In this document: positions 44,185 to 53,862 of the stretch, piece by piece | How the letters are laid out: each line of letters starts with the position of its first letter | How positions within the stretch are numbered: position 1 is the first letter of the stretch | Origin: Hymenobacter metallicola | GTDB taxonomy: Bacteria > Bacteroidota > Bacteroidia > Cytophagales > Hymenobacteraceae | Direction of reading: 5' to 3' | Assembly: GCF_004745645.1 (NCBI RefSeq) | Contig: NZ_SRMB01000004.1 | Location: 186,001 to 250,000, forward strand | DNA: 64,000 nt | Program-made: the position numbers and the translations under genes | Notes under the pieces: model-generated | The model's input: only the letters and a program-made list of their open reading frames with translations | The model's database searches: none | Told to the model about the DNA's origin: nothing

Positions 44185-44261
44185 AATACCGGCTGCTTGC
44201 AGCCATTCAGGCCGGAACGGTTACTTTCACGCAGGACTATACTCCCTTTCCCCTGCATCCT

Positions 44262-46751
44262 GTGAAGAAAATCCTCACCCTGAGTGTCGGCTTGCTGGCT
44301 GCCTCGGCCAGCTGGGCCCAGCAAACTCCCCGCCTGACGGCCGGCACCGAACCCCAACTGCCCTACCGCGCCACCGACACGAAAATCAATGCGCTGGTCC
44401 ATACCAAGCTCGACGTGGGCTTCGACTACGCTAAGCGCTACCTCAACGGCAAGGCTTGGCTGACGCTCAAGCCCTATGCCTACGCCACCGATTCCCTGCG
44501 CCTCGATGCCAAGGGCATGGATATCAAAACCGTGGTTTTGGTCGATGGCACCAAGCAGACGCCCCTCAAATACGACTACGCCGACAAGGCCAACCTGCGT
44601 ATCAATCTGGGCCGGATGATGCCGGTGGGCGCACCCTACACGGTCTATATCGAGTACACGGCCAAGCCTGATGAGCTGGGGGCTAAGGGCAGCGCGGCCA
44701 TCACCGACGCCAAGGGCCTGTACTTTATCAACCCCGACAGCGCCGTGCTGGGCAAGCCCGTGCAGATCTGGACTCAGGGCGAGACGGAAGCTTCCTCGGT
44801 GTGGTTTCCGACCATCGACCGGCCCAACCAGAAGACCACCTCGGAAATCAGCCTGACCGTGCCCAGCAAGTACGTCACGCTCAGCAATGGCAAGCTGGTG
44901 AGCCAGACCCCGGCCGGGGCCGGCCTGCGCACCGACACCTGGAAGATGGAATTGCCCCACGCCCCTTACCTGTTCATGCTGGCCGTCGGCGACTTCAAAA
45001 TCTACGAGGACAAGTGGCGCGACAAGCCCGTGACGTACTACCTGGAGCCCAAGTACTCGCCCTTCGCCAAGCAGATTTTCGGCGACACCCCCGAAATGCT
45101 GGAGTTTTTCTCCAAACGCCTCGGCGTGGATTACCCCTGGAACAAGTACGCCCAGATTGTGACCCGCGACTACGTGAGCGGGGCCATGGAAAACACCACG
45201 GCCACCCTGCACGGCGAGTTTCTGCAGATGAATGCCCGGGAGCTACTCGACCGGGAGTACGCCAACAACCAGTCCGTTATTGCCCACGAGCTGTTTCACC
45301 AGTGGTTCGGCGACTACGTGACGGCCGAAAGCTGGAGCAACCTGACCGTGAACGAGTCGATGGCCGACATGAGCGAGGCCCTGTGGGCCGAGCACAAGTA
45401 CGGCAAAGATGCCGCCGACGCTCACCGTCTGCAGTACATTCGCAACTACCTCAACAACCCCAATAATTACAGCAAAGACCTCGTGCGCTTCCATTATGGC
45501 GACAAAGAGGAGATGTTTGACGCCGTGACCTACCAGAAAGGCGGCGCCATTCAGGACATGCTGCGCACCTACCTCGGCGACGACGTGTACTTTGCCGGCC
45601 TCAACCAGTACCTGAAGCAGAATGCCCTCGGCAACGGGGAAGCCCACCAGATGCGCCTGGCCATGGAAGCCGCCTCCGGCCGCGACCTGAACTGGTTTTA
45701 CAACCAGTGGTACTACAACGCCGGCCACCCCGAGGTCAGCATCGACTACAGCTGGGACGCGGCCAAGAAAATGCAGAGCGTAACCATCAAGCAGACCCAG
45801 GAAGGCCCCGCGTTCCAGCTGCCCCTGGCTATTGACCTGTACGTGAACGGCAAGCCTGAGCGCCACATGGTTATGGTGCGCCAAGCCACGGAAACCTTCC
45901 AACTGCCGGCCAGCGCCAAGCCCGAACTGGTGAACGTGGATGCTACCAAGCTGACGGTGTGGCTGAAAAAGGACAATAAGCCCCTGTCGGAATACGTGTA
46001 CCAGTACAACCGCGCCCCGCTCTTCGCCGACCGGCGCGAGGCTGTTATGGCCGCCAAAGACAAGCAGGACGATGCTGCCGCCCGCGCGCTGCTGGTGAAG
46101 GCCATGGGCGACAAGTTTTACAACCTGCGCTCCGTAGCCATTGAAGCCCTGGACCTGGAAAAAGCTCCGGTAGCCAAAGCCGCGGCGCCTGCCCTGCGCA
46201 AGATTGCCGCCAATGACCCGCAGAACTCGGTGCGCGCCGATGCCCTCATGGCCCTGGCCAAGCTCAAGGACAAGAAAGACGAAAAGCTCTTCGCCCAGCA
46301 GCTTAAAAACGAGTCGTACCAGGTGAGCGGGGCGGCCCTAAGCGGCCTGGCAGCCGTAGCCCCGGCCAAGGCGCTGGCCCAAGCCAAGGCCCTGGAGAAT
46401 ACCGACAATCAGAGCATGCTGGCGGCCGTCATTGGCGTGTACGCGGCCCAGGGCGGCGATGCGCAGTGGGCTTTCGTGCGCGACAAGTTCGACGCGGCTC
46501 CGATGCAGGGCCGCTTCGGGCTGCTCGAAGGCTTGTCGAGCATGCTGGTGCGCCTGGATGACCCGACCAACTTCGCCCAGGGCGTAGACCGGATCAAGGC
46601 CATTGCCATTCAGTTTAAGCCCCAGGGAGCTGCCGAGCCCCTCTCGGGCTTGCTGCAAAGCGTGAAAGCCCGCAAAACCACGGGCCCCAACGTGCAACAG
46701 GCCCAGCAAACCATCGACAAAGCCATAGAGGAAATTCAGCAGGCTAACTAG
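44262..46751 (+). CDS. Secreted M1-family zinc aminopeptidase
   Basis: 829 residues using GTG at 44262, which puts the signal peptide (MKKILTLSVGLLAASASWAQ-Q) at the N-terminus. The catalytic region has the exopeptidase motif GAMEN (307-311) and HELFH (342-346), with the third zinc ligand Glu in the NES of LTVNES about 18 residues later. An N-terminal beta-saddle and a C-terminal helical HEAT-like domain (about 620-829) flank it. It cleaves N-terminal residues from peptides in the periplasm or outside. An upstream ATG at 44169 would overlap the end of the AraC gene and bury the signal peptide. A strong terminator follows. Confidence 0.93.
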   Translation: MKKILTLSVGLLAASASWAQQTPRLTAGTEPQLPYRATDTKINALVHTKLDVGFDYAKRYLNGKAWLTLKPYAYATDSLRLDAKGMDIKTVVLVDGTKQTPLKYDYADKANLRINLGRMMPVGAPYTVYIEYTAKPDELGAKGSAAITDAKGLYFINPDSAVLGKPVQIWTQGETEASSVWFPTIDRPNQKTTSEISLTVPSKYVTLSNGKLVSQTPAGAGLRTDTWKMELPHAPYLFMLAVGDFKIYEDKWRDKPVTYYLEPKYSPFAKQIFGDTPEMLEFFSKRLGVDYPWNKYAQIVTRDYVSGAMENTTATLHGEFLQMNARELLDREYANNQSVIAHELFHQWFGDYVTAESWSNLTVNESMADMSEALWAEHKYGKDAADAHRLQYIRNYLNNPNNYSKDLVRFHYGDKEEMFDAVTYQKGGAIQDMLRTYLGDDVYFAGLNQYLKQNALGNGEAHQMRLAMEAASGRDLNWFYNQWYYNAGHPEVSIDYSWDAAKKMQSVTIKQTQEGPAFQLPLAIDLYVNGKPERHMVMVRQATETFQLPASAKPELVNVDATKLTVWLKKDNKPLSEYVYQYNRAPLFADRREAVMAAKDKQDDAAARALLVKAMGDKFYNLRSVAIEALDLEKAPVAKAAAPALRKIAANDPQNSVRADALMALAKLKDKKDEKLFAQQLKNESYQVSGAALSGLAAVAPAKALAQAKALENTDNQSMLAAVIGVYAAQGGDAQWAFVRDKFDAAPMQGRFGLLEGLSSMLVRLDDPTNFAQGVDRIKAIAIQFKPQGAAEPLSGLLQSVKARKTTGPNVQQAQQTIDKAIEEIQQAN

Positions 46752-46769
46752 CTGACGTTACTTCGGTTT

Positions 46770-46813
46770 AATCAAAAAAGGCCTTCACCGCGTGGTGAAG
46801 GCCTTTTTTGATT
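46770..46813. terminator. Strong bidirectional intrinsic terminator
   Basis: AATCAAAAAAGGCCTTCACC (46770-46789), loop GCGT, and its full complement (46794-46813). It has A6 before and T6 after the GC core and ends the aminopeptidase transcript. Confidence 0.92.
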
Positions 46814-46902
46814 ATGTGCCCGGGAACTTAGGTTATCGTCTGGAGGTGCAATCGGAGAAACTAGCGGGCCGACGTTGCTGAGGCCGAATGACGTGAAAGC
46901 GG

Positions 46903-47421
46903 CTAGTCGTAGCTAATAGCGGTTACTTCTACTACTTCCTCTTTCGGGCCCAGCTTTAGGGGCACGGTTTTGCCTAGTTTGGCCCCGATAACGGCCCGTG
47001 CTATGGGAGCCACGAACGCCACTTTACCGGCCGCTACCGAGGCCTCATCCACACCCACAATGGTGAACTTCCGCTCGAAGCCCACCTTGCCCCCGCTGTG
47101 GGTGCGTAGCGTGACGGTGGCGCCAAAACGCACTTCTTTGGCAGGCTGCGTTTTGGGGTCGACTACTTTGGCGCTGGCAATACGGCTGGTCAGGTCGCTG
47201 ATACGGCCGTTGTAGAGCGAGAGGTGGCGGGTACGGTCCGCGTCGTTGTCGCGGTTGGCTTCTACCTGCGCCCGTTCGGCTTCCAGCGTGGTTAGCTCCT
47301 CGCGCAGCAACTCCAACCCGTGGGGCGTCACGTAGTTGGTCGTATTGGGCGGTAAGGCAGCCCGGGGCGGAATAATGGTCGGCGCCTGAACGTCGTCCTC
47401 TTTGGTAAATGCGCGGCTCAT
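46903..47421 (-). CDS. GreA/GreB-family transcription elongation factor-like protein
   Basis: 172 residues from MSRAFTKEDD (ATG 47421-47419), a start shared with many GreB-like proteins; a second ATG two codons upstream is possible. The N-terminal coiled coil contains YVTPHGLELLREELTTLEAERAQVEANRDNDADRTRHLSLYNGRI, and the C-terminal FKBP-like domain ends GAKLGKTVPLKLGPKEEVVEV. Gre factors stimulate RNA cleavage in backtracked RNA polymerase. The tip carries the acidic D-N-D-A-D needed for that activity. It stands alone between terminators and the DUF2723 gene. Confidence 0.85.
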   Translation of the reverse strand: MSRAFTKEDDVQAPTIIPPRAALPPNTTNYVTPHGLELLREELTTLEAERAQVEANRDNDADRTRHLSLYNGRISDLTSRIASAKVVDPKTQPAKEVRFGATVTLRTHSGGKVGFERKFTIVGVDEASVAAGKVAFVAPIARAVIGAKLGKTVPLKLGPKEEVVEVTAISYD

Positions 47422-47483
47422 ACCCATTCTAAACGAGGCTGCTACACCAGGGGTTGTTGTAATGTAACAGCACCGCCCCCGCC

Positions 47484-50459
47484 TCAGGACCGGGGATAGT
47501 ACTGCTCAAACAAACCGGCAATGCGGGCGGCCCGGGCCTGGTCGTTGGTATCGGCGGCGGCTTGGTAGAGGTGCTGCAGCGTGAGAATATTCACCCCGAT
47601 TTCCCGCTCGAACAAGGCTGGCTCGTGGGTGCTGTAGTAGGCCAACGACTGCTGAGCCCGGTCGGTGAGCAGGTCGAACATCCTGTTTGCCTGCTTCACC
47701 TCGCCCACTTTCACCAGCGGAGCAATCAGGTCGGCCGTGTTGTAGTCGAAGGGGATGGTGTCGTCGGGCATCACGCGCAGGCACCGGTCGATGACTTGCT
47801 TGGCCTTGGCCGTTTCGCCGGCTTGGAGGTAGGCCTGCGAGAGGCGCGCAAACTGCTCCCGGTACTGGCTCATGGTGCGCCGGATGGTTTCGTCGTAGTA
47901 CACGCCGGGCTGGTTGAGGTTGCGGTAGGAAAACTTGCGCATGAGCGAGTCAAACAGGATTTCCTTGGACACCGCCCCCACTTCCCGGGGCTGGGCCACG
48001 GGGTTTTGGGCCGGCAGAATCCGGTAGGCCAAGCCTTCAAGCTGCATGTAGTTGTCGAGGCCGGCGTAGTCCTGCTGCGGAATGCTGGTCGACATGTACA
48101 CCGGCCGCTGCCAGTTGTTGCTGGCCAGCAGATCCAGAATAACCAGGGTGTTTTTTTCCAGGGCCTCCTTGCTGGCCTGCCAGTTCATGCGGGCCACCAG
48201 CTGCCCGGCCCGCTCCTTTGGAATAATGCCCAGGCGCCGCACCGCCGCCGTGTCCACGTCGAGGTAGAAGTTGGTGGTCGGGTACGACAGCAGCATCTTG
48301 CCCGACTGGGTCTGCACTTGCAGCAAGGGGCTGTTCTGGCGCACCAGCTGCATAAACTCCTTTACGTTCAGGGCCGAAACCGCCGGGTTTTCTACGTAAG
48401 GCAGGTAGTCGTTGGTGCCCTGCGAATAGTCCTTGTGCTCCAACGACAAGGGCCAGGGCCGGGAGGCATTGGCCGGCTGCTTCATCTGGTCCACGTACCA
48501 ATCGGTGTTGAGGTAGCTTAGCACAGCCACGCGCACATCGGGGCGGAAGTTTTCCACGTTCTGGGCGTACCACAGGGGAAACGTGTCGTTGTCGGCGTAG
48601 GTAATCAGAATGGCATTGGGCGCCACGCTGCTGAGCATGTTTTTGGCCCAGTCCAGGGCGGCGTAGCGGCCGGCGCGGCTGTGGTCGTCCCACCCCTGAG
48701 TTGCCATCAGCCCGGGCACCACCAGGGCCAGCAGCGTGACGGCCGCCAACCGCAGATTTTCCTGGCGCAGCACGAAGCGCAGCAGCTCATGCAAGGCCAG
48801 TACGCCCAGCCCAATCCAGATGGCAAAGGCGTAGAACGAGCCGGCAAAGGTGTAGTCCCGCTCCCGCGGCTCGGTGGGCGGCTGGTTCAGGTAGAGCACA
48901 ATAGCCAGGCCCGTCAGCACAAACAGCAAGCCTACGACCAGGGCATTGCGCCCGTCGCGCTTCACCTGGAAAAACAAGCCCAGCAGGCCCAAGGCCAGAG
49001 GCAGGGCGTAGAAATTATTGCGGGCTTTATTGGCCGCTAACTCTGCGGGCAGGCCGTTTTTAGTAGCCGTAGGCCACAGCACTCCGGCGTGCTGCACGTC
49101 ACTTTCGCGCCCAACGAAGTTCCACAGGAAGTAGCGCCAGTACATGTGCCCGATTTGGTAGTTGAACAGAAACGCCAGGTTTTGGCCCATGGTCGGCTTC
49201 TGGTCGGGCTGCGCGCCGGCCCAGTGGCCGTAGGCGCGCACGTGCTCGGGCGCGGGGCTGTAGAGGCGGGGCAGCAGCATCTGGTCGGCGTCGGCGTAGG
49301 TGGTTTCCAGGCGGCGCTCAGCCACAACGTAAGTATCGTGGCCGCTGGCATCCTGGCTCCGCTCGTAGCGCGGAGCGCCCTGCTGCTGGTCGATGGGCTG
49401 GGCATTGAACTGCGGCCCGTAGAGCAGGGGCCGGGTGCCGTACTGCTCTCGTTTCAGGTAGCTCACGAAGGACAATACATCCTCGGGGTTATTCTCGTCC
49501 AGGGCCGGGTTGAAGCCCGAGCGAATAGGAACAATCAGGTAGGATGAGTAGCCAATCAGAATGAACACCAGCCCCAGCAGGGCCGTGTGCAGCACCCGGC
49601 GCTGGGTACGCACCGCGTAGCGAAAACCCGCCCCGATAAGGCCAGCCAGGAACAGTAAGAAAATCACCACGCCGCTGTTGAACGGCAAGCCCACCGCATT
49701 CACGAAAAACACCTCAAAGGAGCCGGCCAACGAGGGCAGGCCGGGAATAATGCCCAGCAGAATAGCCAGTACCAGCGCCCCGCTTCCCACCAGCGTGAGC
49801 AAGCCGCCCCGCGTGGTGGGCTGGGCCGTCTTGCGGAAGTAATACAGGAAGCCCAAGGCCGGCAAGGCCAGCAGGTTCAGCAAGTGGACGCCGATGCTCA
49901 GGCCAATCACGTAGGAAATCAGAATCAGCCACTTGTCGGAGTCGGCCTCGTCGGCCCGGTTTTCCCACTTCAGCATCAGCCACACCACTACGGCCGTGCA
50001 CAGGGCCGACAAGGCATACACCTCGGCTTCCACGGCATTGAACCAGAACGAATCGGAGAAGGTGAAGGCCAGCGCCCCAATCAGGCCGGCACTCAGAATC
50101 AGGGCCGTCTGATGGCTGCTTGGCTCCGTGGCTTTACCTACTACCAGCTTGTTGGCCAGCATCGTGATGGTCCAGAACAGGAACAGTACCGTTAGGGCAC
50201 TGCTCAGCGCCGACACACCGTTGACCAGGGCGGCCGTCTGACTAGGGTGCAGGGCCAGCAGGGAAGCCAGGCGCCCCAGCAGCAGAAACGTAGGCGCCCC
50301 GGGCGGATGAGGAACCAGCAGCTTGTTGGCACTGGCAATGAACTCGCCACAGTCCCAGAAGCTAACGGTGGGCTCCAGCGTGAAAAGGTAGGTGGCCAGG
50401 GCCAACACAAAAACCAGGGCGCCGGCCACATTATTGGCCTTTTTGTAACTCTTAAACAT
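47484..50459 (-). CDS. DUF2723 polytopic membrane protein (GT-C-like, TMEM260-related)
   Basis: 991 residues. The N-terminal signature EPTVSFWDCGEFIASANKL, followed by PHPPGAPTFLLLGRL, defines DUF2723. About 12 hydrophobic helices fill residues 10-560, and a large soluble C-terminal domain follows, with TPR-like helices at the end (LAQAYLQAGETAKAKQVIDRCL). The family resembles GT-C glycosyltransferases, and a human homologue, TMEM260, is a protein O-mannosyltransferase. A role in surface protein glycosylation is therefore likely but not shown. A 16-bp hairpin lies directly upstream. Confidence 0.92.
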   Translation of the reverse strand: MFKSYKKANNVAGALVFVLALATYLFTLEPTVSFWDCGEFIASANKLLVPHPPGAPTFLLLGRLASLLALHPSQTAALVNGVSALSSALTVLFLFWTITMLANKLVVGKATEPSSHQTALILSAGLIGALAFTFSDSFWFNAVEAEVYALSALCTAVVVWLMLKWENRADEADSDKWLILISYVIGLSIGVHLLNLLALPALGFLYYFRKTAQPTTRGGLLTLVGSGALVLAILLGIIPGLPSLAGSFEVFFVNAVGLPFNSGVVIFLLFLAGLIGAGFRYAVRTQRRVLHTALLGLVFILIGYSSYLIVPIRSGFNPALDENNPEDVLSFVSYLKREQYGTRPLLYGPQFNAQPIDQQQGAPRYERSQDASGHDTYVVAERRLETTYADADQMLLPRLYSPAPEHVRAYGHWAGAQPDQKPTMGQNLAFLFNYQIGHMYWRYFLWNFVGRESDVQHAGVLWPTATKNGLPAELAANKARNNFYALPLALGLLGLFFQVKRDGRNALVVGLLFVLTGLAIVLYLNQPPTEPRERDYTFAGSFYAFAIWIGLGVLALHELLRFVLRQENLRLAAVTLLALVVPGLMATQGWDDHSRAGRYAALDWAKNMLSSVAPNAILITYADNDTFPLWYAQNVENFRPDVRVAVLSYLNTDWYVDQMKQPANASRPWPLSLEHKDYSQGTNDYLPYVENPAVSALNVKEFMQLVRQNSPLLQVQTQSGKMLLSYPTTNFYLDVDTAAVRRLGIIPKERAGQLVARMNWQASKEALEKNTLVILDLLASNNWQRPVYMSTSIPQQDYAGLDNYMQLEGLAYRILPAQNPVAQPREVGAVSKEILFDSLMRKFSYRNLNQPGVYYDETIRRTMSQYREQFARLSQAYLQAGETAKAKQVIDRCLRVMPDDTIPFDYNTADLIAPLVKVGEVKQANRMFDLLTDRAQQSLAYYSTHEPALFEREIGVNILTLQHLYQAAADTNDQARAARIAGLFEQYYPRS

Positions 50460-50486
50460 ACCAGTGGGTTAAGCAATACGCGTAGC

Positions 50487-50528
50487 AGCCAGCCGGGCCC
50501 CGACGATAGCGCCGGGGCCCGGCTGGCT
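50487..50528. repeat. Perfect 16-bp inverted repeat in the divergent DUF2723-MFS region
   Basis: AGCCAGCCGGGCCCCG (50487-50502) pairs with CGGGGCCCGGCTGGCT (50513-50528) around a 10-base loop. It is 28 bases upstream of the DUF2723 start, in its 5' leader, with no U-tract. This is an odd place for a terminator. Confidence 0.7.
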
Positions 50529-50624
50529 GACAGATGAAGCGCAGCGCGGAAGCGTTGCCTGAACCCCACATTTATTCCGGCAAGCCCGCGGCTGGTCACC
50601 CAACCATGCCCGGGCGTTTTTCGC

Positions 50625-51839
50625 ATGATTTCCTCTTCCCCAACTTCCCCGCCTCCCGCTTCCACGCACGCTGCCCCGCCCCTCACGCCCGGCCTGGTGT
50701 GGCTGATGGCCGTGACCTGCGGCCTGGTGGTAGCCAACATTTACTACAACCAGCCCCTGCTGGCCGACATTGGCCGCACGTTTCACCTCTCCGACAGTCG
50801 GGCCAGCCTCGTAGCTACGCTCACGCAGGTGGGCTACACGCTAGGGCTGTTTTTTGTGGTACCCCTGGGCGACAAGCTGGAGCGCAAGCGCCTGATTCTG
50901 CTCTTGCTCCTGTTTTCGGCCGGGGCCATGGCTGCCGCCGCGCTGGCGCCCTCGTTTGCCCTGCTCGTGGGAGCCAGTTTGCTCATTGGCATTTTCTCAG
51001 CCGTGCCCCAGCTGCTGGTGCCCATGGCCGCGCACTTGGCCTCCGACGCTGAGCGGGGCCGGGTGGTGGGCAAAATTATGAGCGGCCTGCTCATCGGCAT
51101 TCTGCTCTCCCGTACCCTGAGCGGCTACATCGGGGCCCACGGCGGCTGGCGGCTGGTGTTTGGCATCGGTAGCGGGGCCATGCTGGTGCTAGCCCTGATT
51201 CTGGCCCTACGCCTGCCCAAAGACCAACCCGATTTTGCCGGCACCTACGGCAGCCTGATGAAGTCCCTGGCGACGCTGACCCGCACCCTGCCGGCGTTGC
51301 GCAAGTCGGCCCTGACGGGGGCGTTTCTGTTTGCCTCCTTCAGCGTATTCTGGACTACACTGGTCTTTTTTCTGGAAGGCAGCCCCTATTTCTACAAGAG
51401 CGACGTGGCCGGTTTTTTTGGCCTGATTGGCGCTCTGGGAGCTTTGGCCGCGCCCCTGGCCGGCAAGTCGGCGGACACGCGCGGGCCGGCCTACGCCATC
51501 AACATCGGCATTCTAATGTCGCTCGGCGCCTACCTCGTGCTGGCTTTTGGGGGCTATTACTTGGTGGGCCTCGTGGTGGGCGTTATCGTGCTCGACATCG
51601 GCGTGCAGGTGACGCATATTTCGAATCAGTCGCGCATTTTCTCCCTGGTACCCGAAGCCCGCAGCCGCCTCAATACCATCTACATGACGGCCTATTTTAT
51701 CGGCGGCTCGGTGGGCTCATTGGCCGGCGGCAGCGCCTGGATGCATTACCACTGGCCGGGCGTTTGCGCCGTGGGGCTATTTTTTGTCTTGGCGGCTTAT
51801 CTGGTCAACCGCTTCTACGGCAACTCCGCCCAAGCCTAG
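50625..51839 (+). CDS. MFS transporter, DHA1-type drug exporter
   Basis: 404 residues with twelve predicted helices. VVANIYYNQPLLADIGRTF in helix 1 and its loop, and GYTLGLFFVVPLGDKLERKRLI (motif A, between helices 2 and 3), are typical of the YybF/CmlA-like DHA1 group, as is the DIGVQVTHISNQSRIF segment in helix 10. It would export small molecules using the proton gradient. Its start has a Ser/Pro-rich 25-residue tail before helix 1. It is divergent from DUF2723 and followed by a long hairpin terminator. Confidence 0.92.
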   Translation: MISSSPTSPPPASTHAAPPLTPGLVWLMAVTCGLVVANIYYNQPLLADIGRTFHLSDSRASLVATLTQVGYTLGLFFVVPLGDKLERKRLILLLLLFSAGAMAAAALAPSFALLVGASLLIGIFSAVPQLLVPMAAHLASDAERGRVVGKIMSGLLIGILLSRTLSGYIGAHGGWRLVFGIGSGAMLVLALILALRLPKDQPDFAGTYGSLMKSLATLTRTLPALRKSALTGAFLFASFSVFWTTLVFFLEGSPYFYKSDVAGFFGLIGALGALAAPLAGKSADTRGPAYAINIGILMSLGAYLVLAFGGYYLVGLVVGVIVLDIGVQVTHISNQSRIFSLVPEARSRLNTIYMTAYFIGGSVGSLAGGSAWMHYHWPGVCAVGLFFVLAAYLVNRFYGNSAQA

Positions 51840-51860
51840 CCAAGGCCGTTTGCCACCCCT

Positions 51861-51910
51861 CTACAACAGAGCCGCCAGCCCGGATACCCGGGCTGGCGGC
51901 TCTGTTGTAG
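51861..51910. terminator. Long perfect hairpin, bidirectional terminator
   Basis: A perfect 23-bp stem (51861-51883 with 51888-51910) closes a 4-base loop (ATAC) between the convergent MFS and rfbD genes. It is longer than most intrinsic terminators and lacks a strong U-tract. Confidence 0.75.
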
Positions 51911-51931
51911 GATCAAGCTTCTACTGCTAAG

Positions 51932-52789
51932 TTATGCTGGCAAACGGCTGATGCACACTTTCAGGCTTTCCCGCCAGTGCGGAATAGCCACGCCGAGCTG
52001 GGCTTTGGCCTTGGTCTTATCCATTACCGAGTACGCCGGCCGTGTGGCCTTAGTCGGGTACTCCGCCGTACGAATAGCAGTAGTTTTCACCTTTGTCTGG
52101 CTCAGTTCAAAGATGGCCGCTGCAAAGTCGTACCACGACGTGACGCCTTCGTTGCTGTAGTGATAAATGCCGTACTGCTGGCTTTGGGTTTCGATGATGG
52201 TCAGGATGCAGCCGGCCAGGTCGATGGCGTACGTAGGCGTGCCGAGCTGGTCCCAGATGACGCGCAGCTCGTCCCGGTCGCGGCCCAGTTTGAGCATGGT
52301 CTTTACGAAGTTGTTGGCATATTCAGAATACAGCCAGCTAGTGCGCAGAATAAAGTATTGCTGGGTGTATTCTGAAATTACCTGCTCACCTTCCAGCTTG
52401 GTAAGGCCATAGACGCTGATAGGCGCCGTTTCGTCGGTTTCTACCAACGGCTGGTTGCCGGTGCCGGCAAACACGAAGTCGGTCGAGATATGCAGGAGCG
52501 TGGTGCCGTACTCGGCGCATAGTCGGCTGAGGTTTTCCACCCCGTCCCGGTTGACTTTGCGGGCAATTTCCACCTCGTCCTCCGCCTTATCGACGGCCGT
52601 ATACGCGGCGCAGTTGATGACGTAACTTGGCTTATACTCCGCAAACAAGGCCTGTAGCCCGTCCGGGTTGAGGATATTGGCTTGCTCCTCGGGCAAAAAC
52701 ACCAGCCCGGGGGTGTTTCGCTCCCTGGCTACGTGTGCCAAGCACTGTCCCAATTGCCCGGAAGCGCCAAAAACCAGTATGCTACCCAT
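51932..52789 (-). CDS. rfbD: dTDP-4-dehydrorhamnose reductase
   Basis: 285 residues of the SDR-extended RmlD family. GASGQLGQ (9-16) binds NADPH, VINCAAYTAVDKAEDE is the RmlD signature, STDFVFAG follows, and the catalytic Y-x3-K is YGLTK. It makes dTDP-L-rhamnose for surface polysaccharides, the last of four steps. No rfbA, rfbB or rfbC gene lies nearby, so they must be elsewhere. It is downstream of the TIGR03915-type gene on the same strand with an 82-base gap. Confidence 0.93.
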   Translation of the reverse strand: MGSILVFGASGQLGQCLAHVARERNTPGLVFLPEEQANILNPDGLQALFAEYKPSYVINCAAYTAVDKAEDEVEIARKVNRDGVENLSRLCAEYGTTLLHISTDFVFAGTGNQPLVETDETAPISVYGLTKLEGEQVISEYTQQYFILRTSWLYSEYANNFVKTMLKLGRDRDELRVIWDQLGTPTYAIDLAGCILTIIETQSQQYGIYHYSNEGVTSWYDFAAAIFELSQTKVKTTAIRTAEYPTKATRPAYSVMDKTKAKAQLGVAIPHWRESLKVCISRLPA

Positions 52790-52871
52790 GTGCTATGCCA
52801 CGTAAGTTGATCAGAAAATAAGCCGAGCTGCTGCCCTGCGCGAGCCGGCAGGGTGGCAAAGTAAAATGGTT

Positions 52872-53804
52872 TTACCCGAGCCGCAAGTTATCAGCCTGCG
52901 GTGGGCGCTTGTTTTTGATGGGCTCGAAGCGGGTTTCCCGGGGCTGTTTTTCGCTTAAGTACTTCCAGTAGCGCAGCGGAATGTGGCGCCGGTGCAGCTT
53001 AATATTCTTCCGCTCCGGAATATTGACGTGGTCGAAATAGGTTTGCCAGAGCACTTTAAACAGCGGCTCCCGCTCATCCAGCACCGTGGCCGACACGCTG
53101 GTGCTACGGCGCGGCGCGGCGGTATCGGGCTCGAACTGCACAATGTCGGTGCGGTGCAAATCGTAGTAGAGGCCGTAGTGGCGCCGCCGGTCATAAATCA
53201 GCCAGCGCTGGTCGGCGTAGCGCTTGGTGAAGTGGGGCGCAATGAGGGGCAGCACGTCAAAGTCGGGCTCGATGGTGGCGTGAAACAGTTCGTCCGCCGT
53301 TTTCTCGAAGCGGACAAAGGCTTCCATACGGTGCTTTTCGCGGCCCATCTGCTGGGCCAGGTGCGCCACGCGCCGCACGTTGTCGTCGGCATAGTTGTCG
53401 GCAATATCCTGGGCCGAGCGCATGGCCAGGTCGGCGTAGCGAAAAATAACCAGCTCCCGGTCGGGCTGCTCACTCAGAAACGCGTGAAACAGTCGGGTAC
53501 GGGCTTCCGCAGTCATATGCCGTAGCAGGCCTTCCCACACCCGGGTAGCCGTGGCCTCGTGGGTTTCGACCAGTAGGGGCTGCACAAACAGACCACCCTG
53601 CACCGCGCCTTCTGGCTGTATGCTGTTGGGGGCCGCCTTCCGGTCGTAAATGGTAAAAAGCACCGTCAGTAGCCCCTCAAACGAGCCATCGTAGGCATAG
53701 TCCAGCGACGGGGCCGTCAGGGCCGGGGCCGGGGGCCGGGCAGTCACGGTAGCCGGTTTGCCCGGCGAGGTCGACTGGTTCAGGGGCGTTAAGGAGCGAC
53801 TCAT
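52872..53804 (-). CDS. TIGR03915-type putative DNA metabolism protein
   Basis: 310 residues from ATG 53804 (MSRSLTPLNQ). YDGSFEGLLTVLFTIYDRKAAPN opens the conserved region. FVRFEKTADELFHATIEPDFDVLPLIAPHFTKRYADQRWLIYDRRRHYGLYYD and the ending LHRRHIPLRYWKYLSEKQ are typical of the TIGR03915 (SAM/DUF4130-like) family. Such proteins are nearly always paired with the radical SAM protein TIGR03916, found here two genes upstream, and are thought to act on DNA or nucleic acid bases. The TIGR numbers are from memory. It lacks a signal peptide. Confidence 0.88.
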   Translation of the reverse strand: MSRSLTPLNQSTSPGKPATVTARPPAPALTAPSLDYAYDGSFEGLLTVLFTIYDRKAAPNSIQPEGAVQGGLFVQPLLVETHEATATRVWEGLLRHMTAEARTRLFHAFLSEQPDRELVIFRYADLAMRSAQDIADNYADDNVRRVAHLAQQMGREKHRMEAFVRFEKTADELFHATIEPDFDVLPLIAPHFTKRYADQRWLIYDRRRHYGLYYDLHRTDIVQFEPDTAAPRRSTSVSATVLDEREPLFKVLWQTYFDHVNIPERKNIKLHRRHIPLRYWKYLSEKQPRETRFEPIKNKRPPQADNLRLG

Positions 53805-53862
53805 AGCGGGTAGATTTGAAAACAACGCCTGCGCTGTACTCTGCCGAGGTCAGCTTGGCTAC

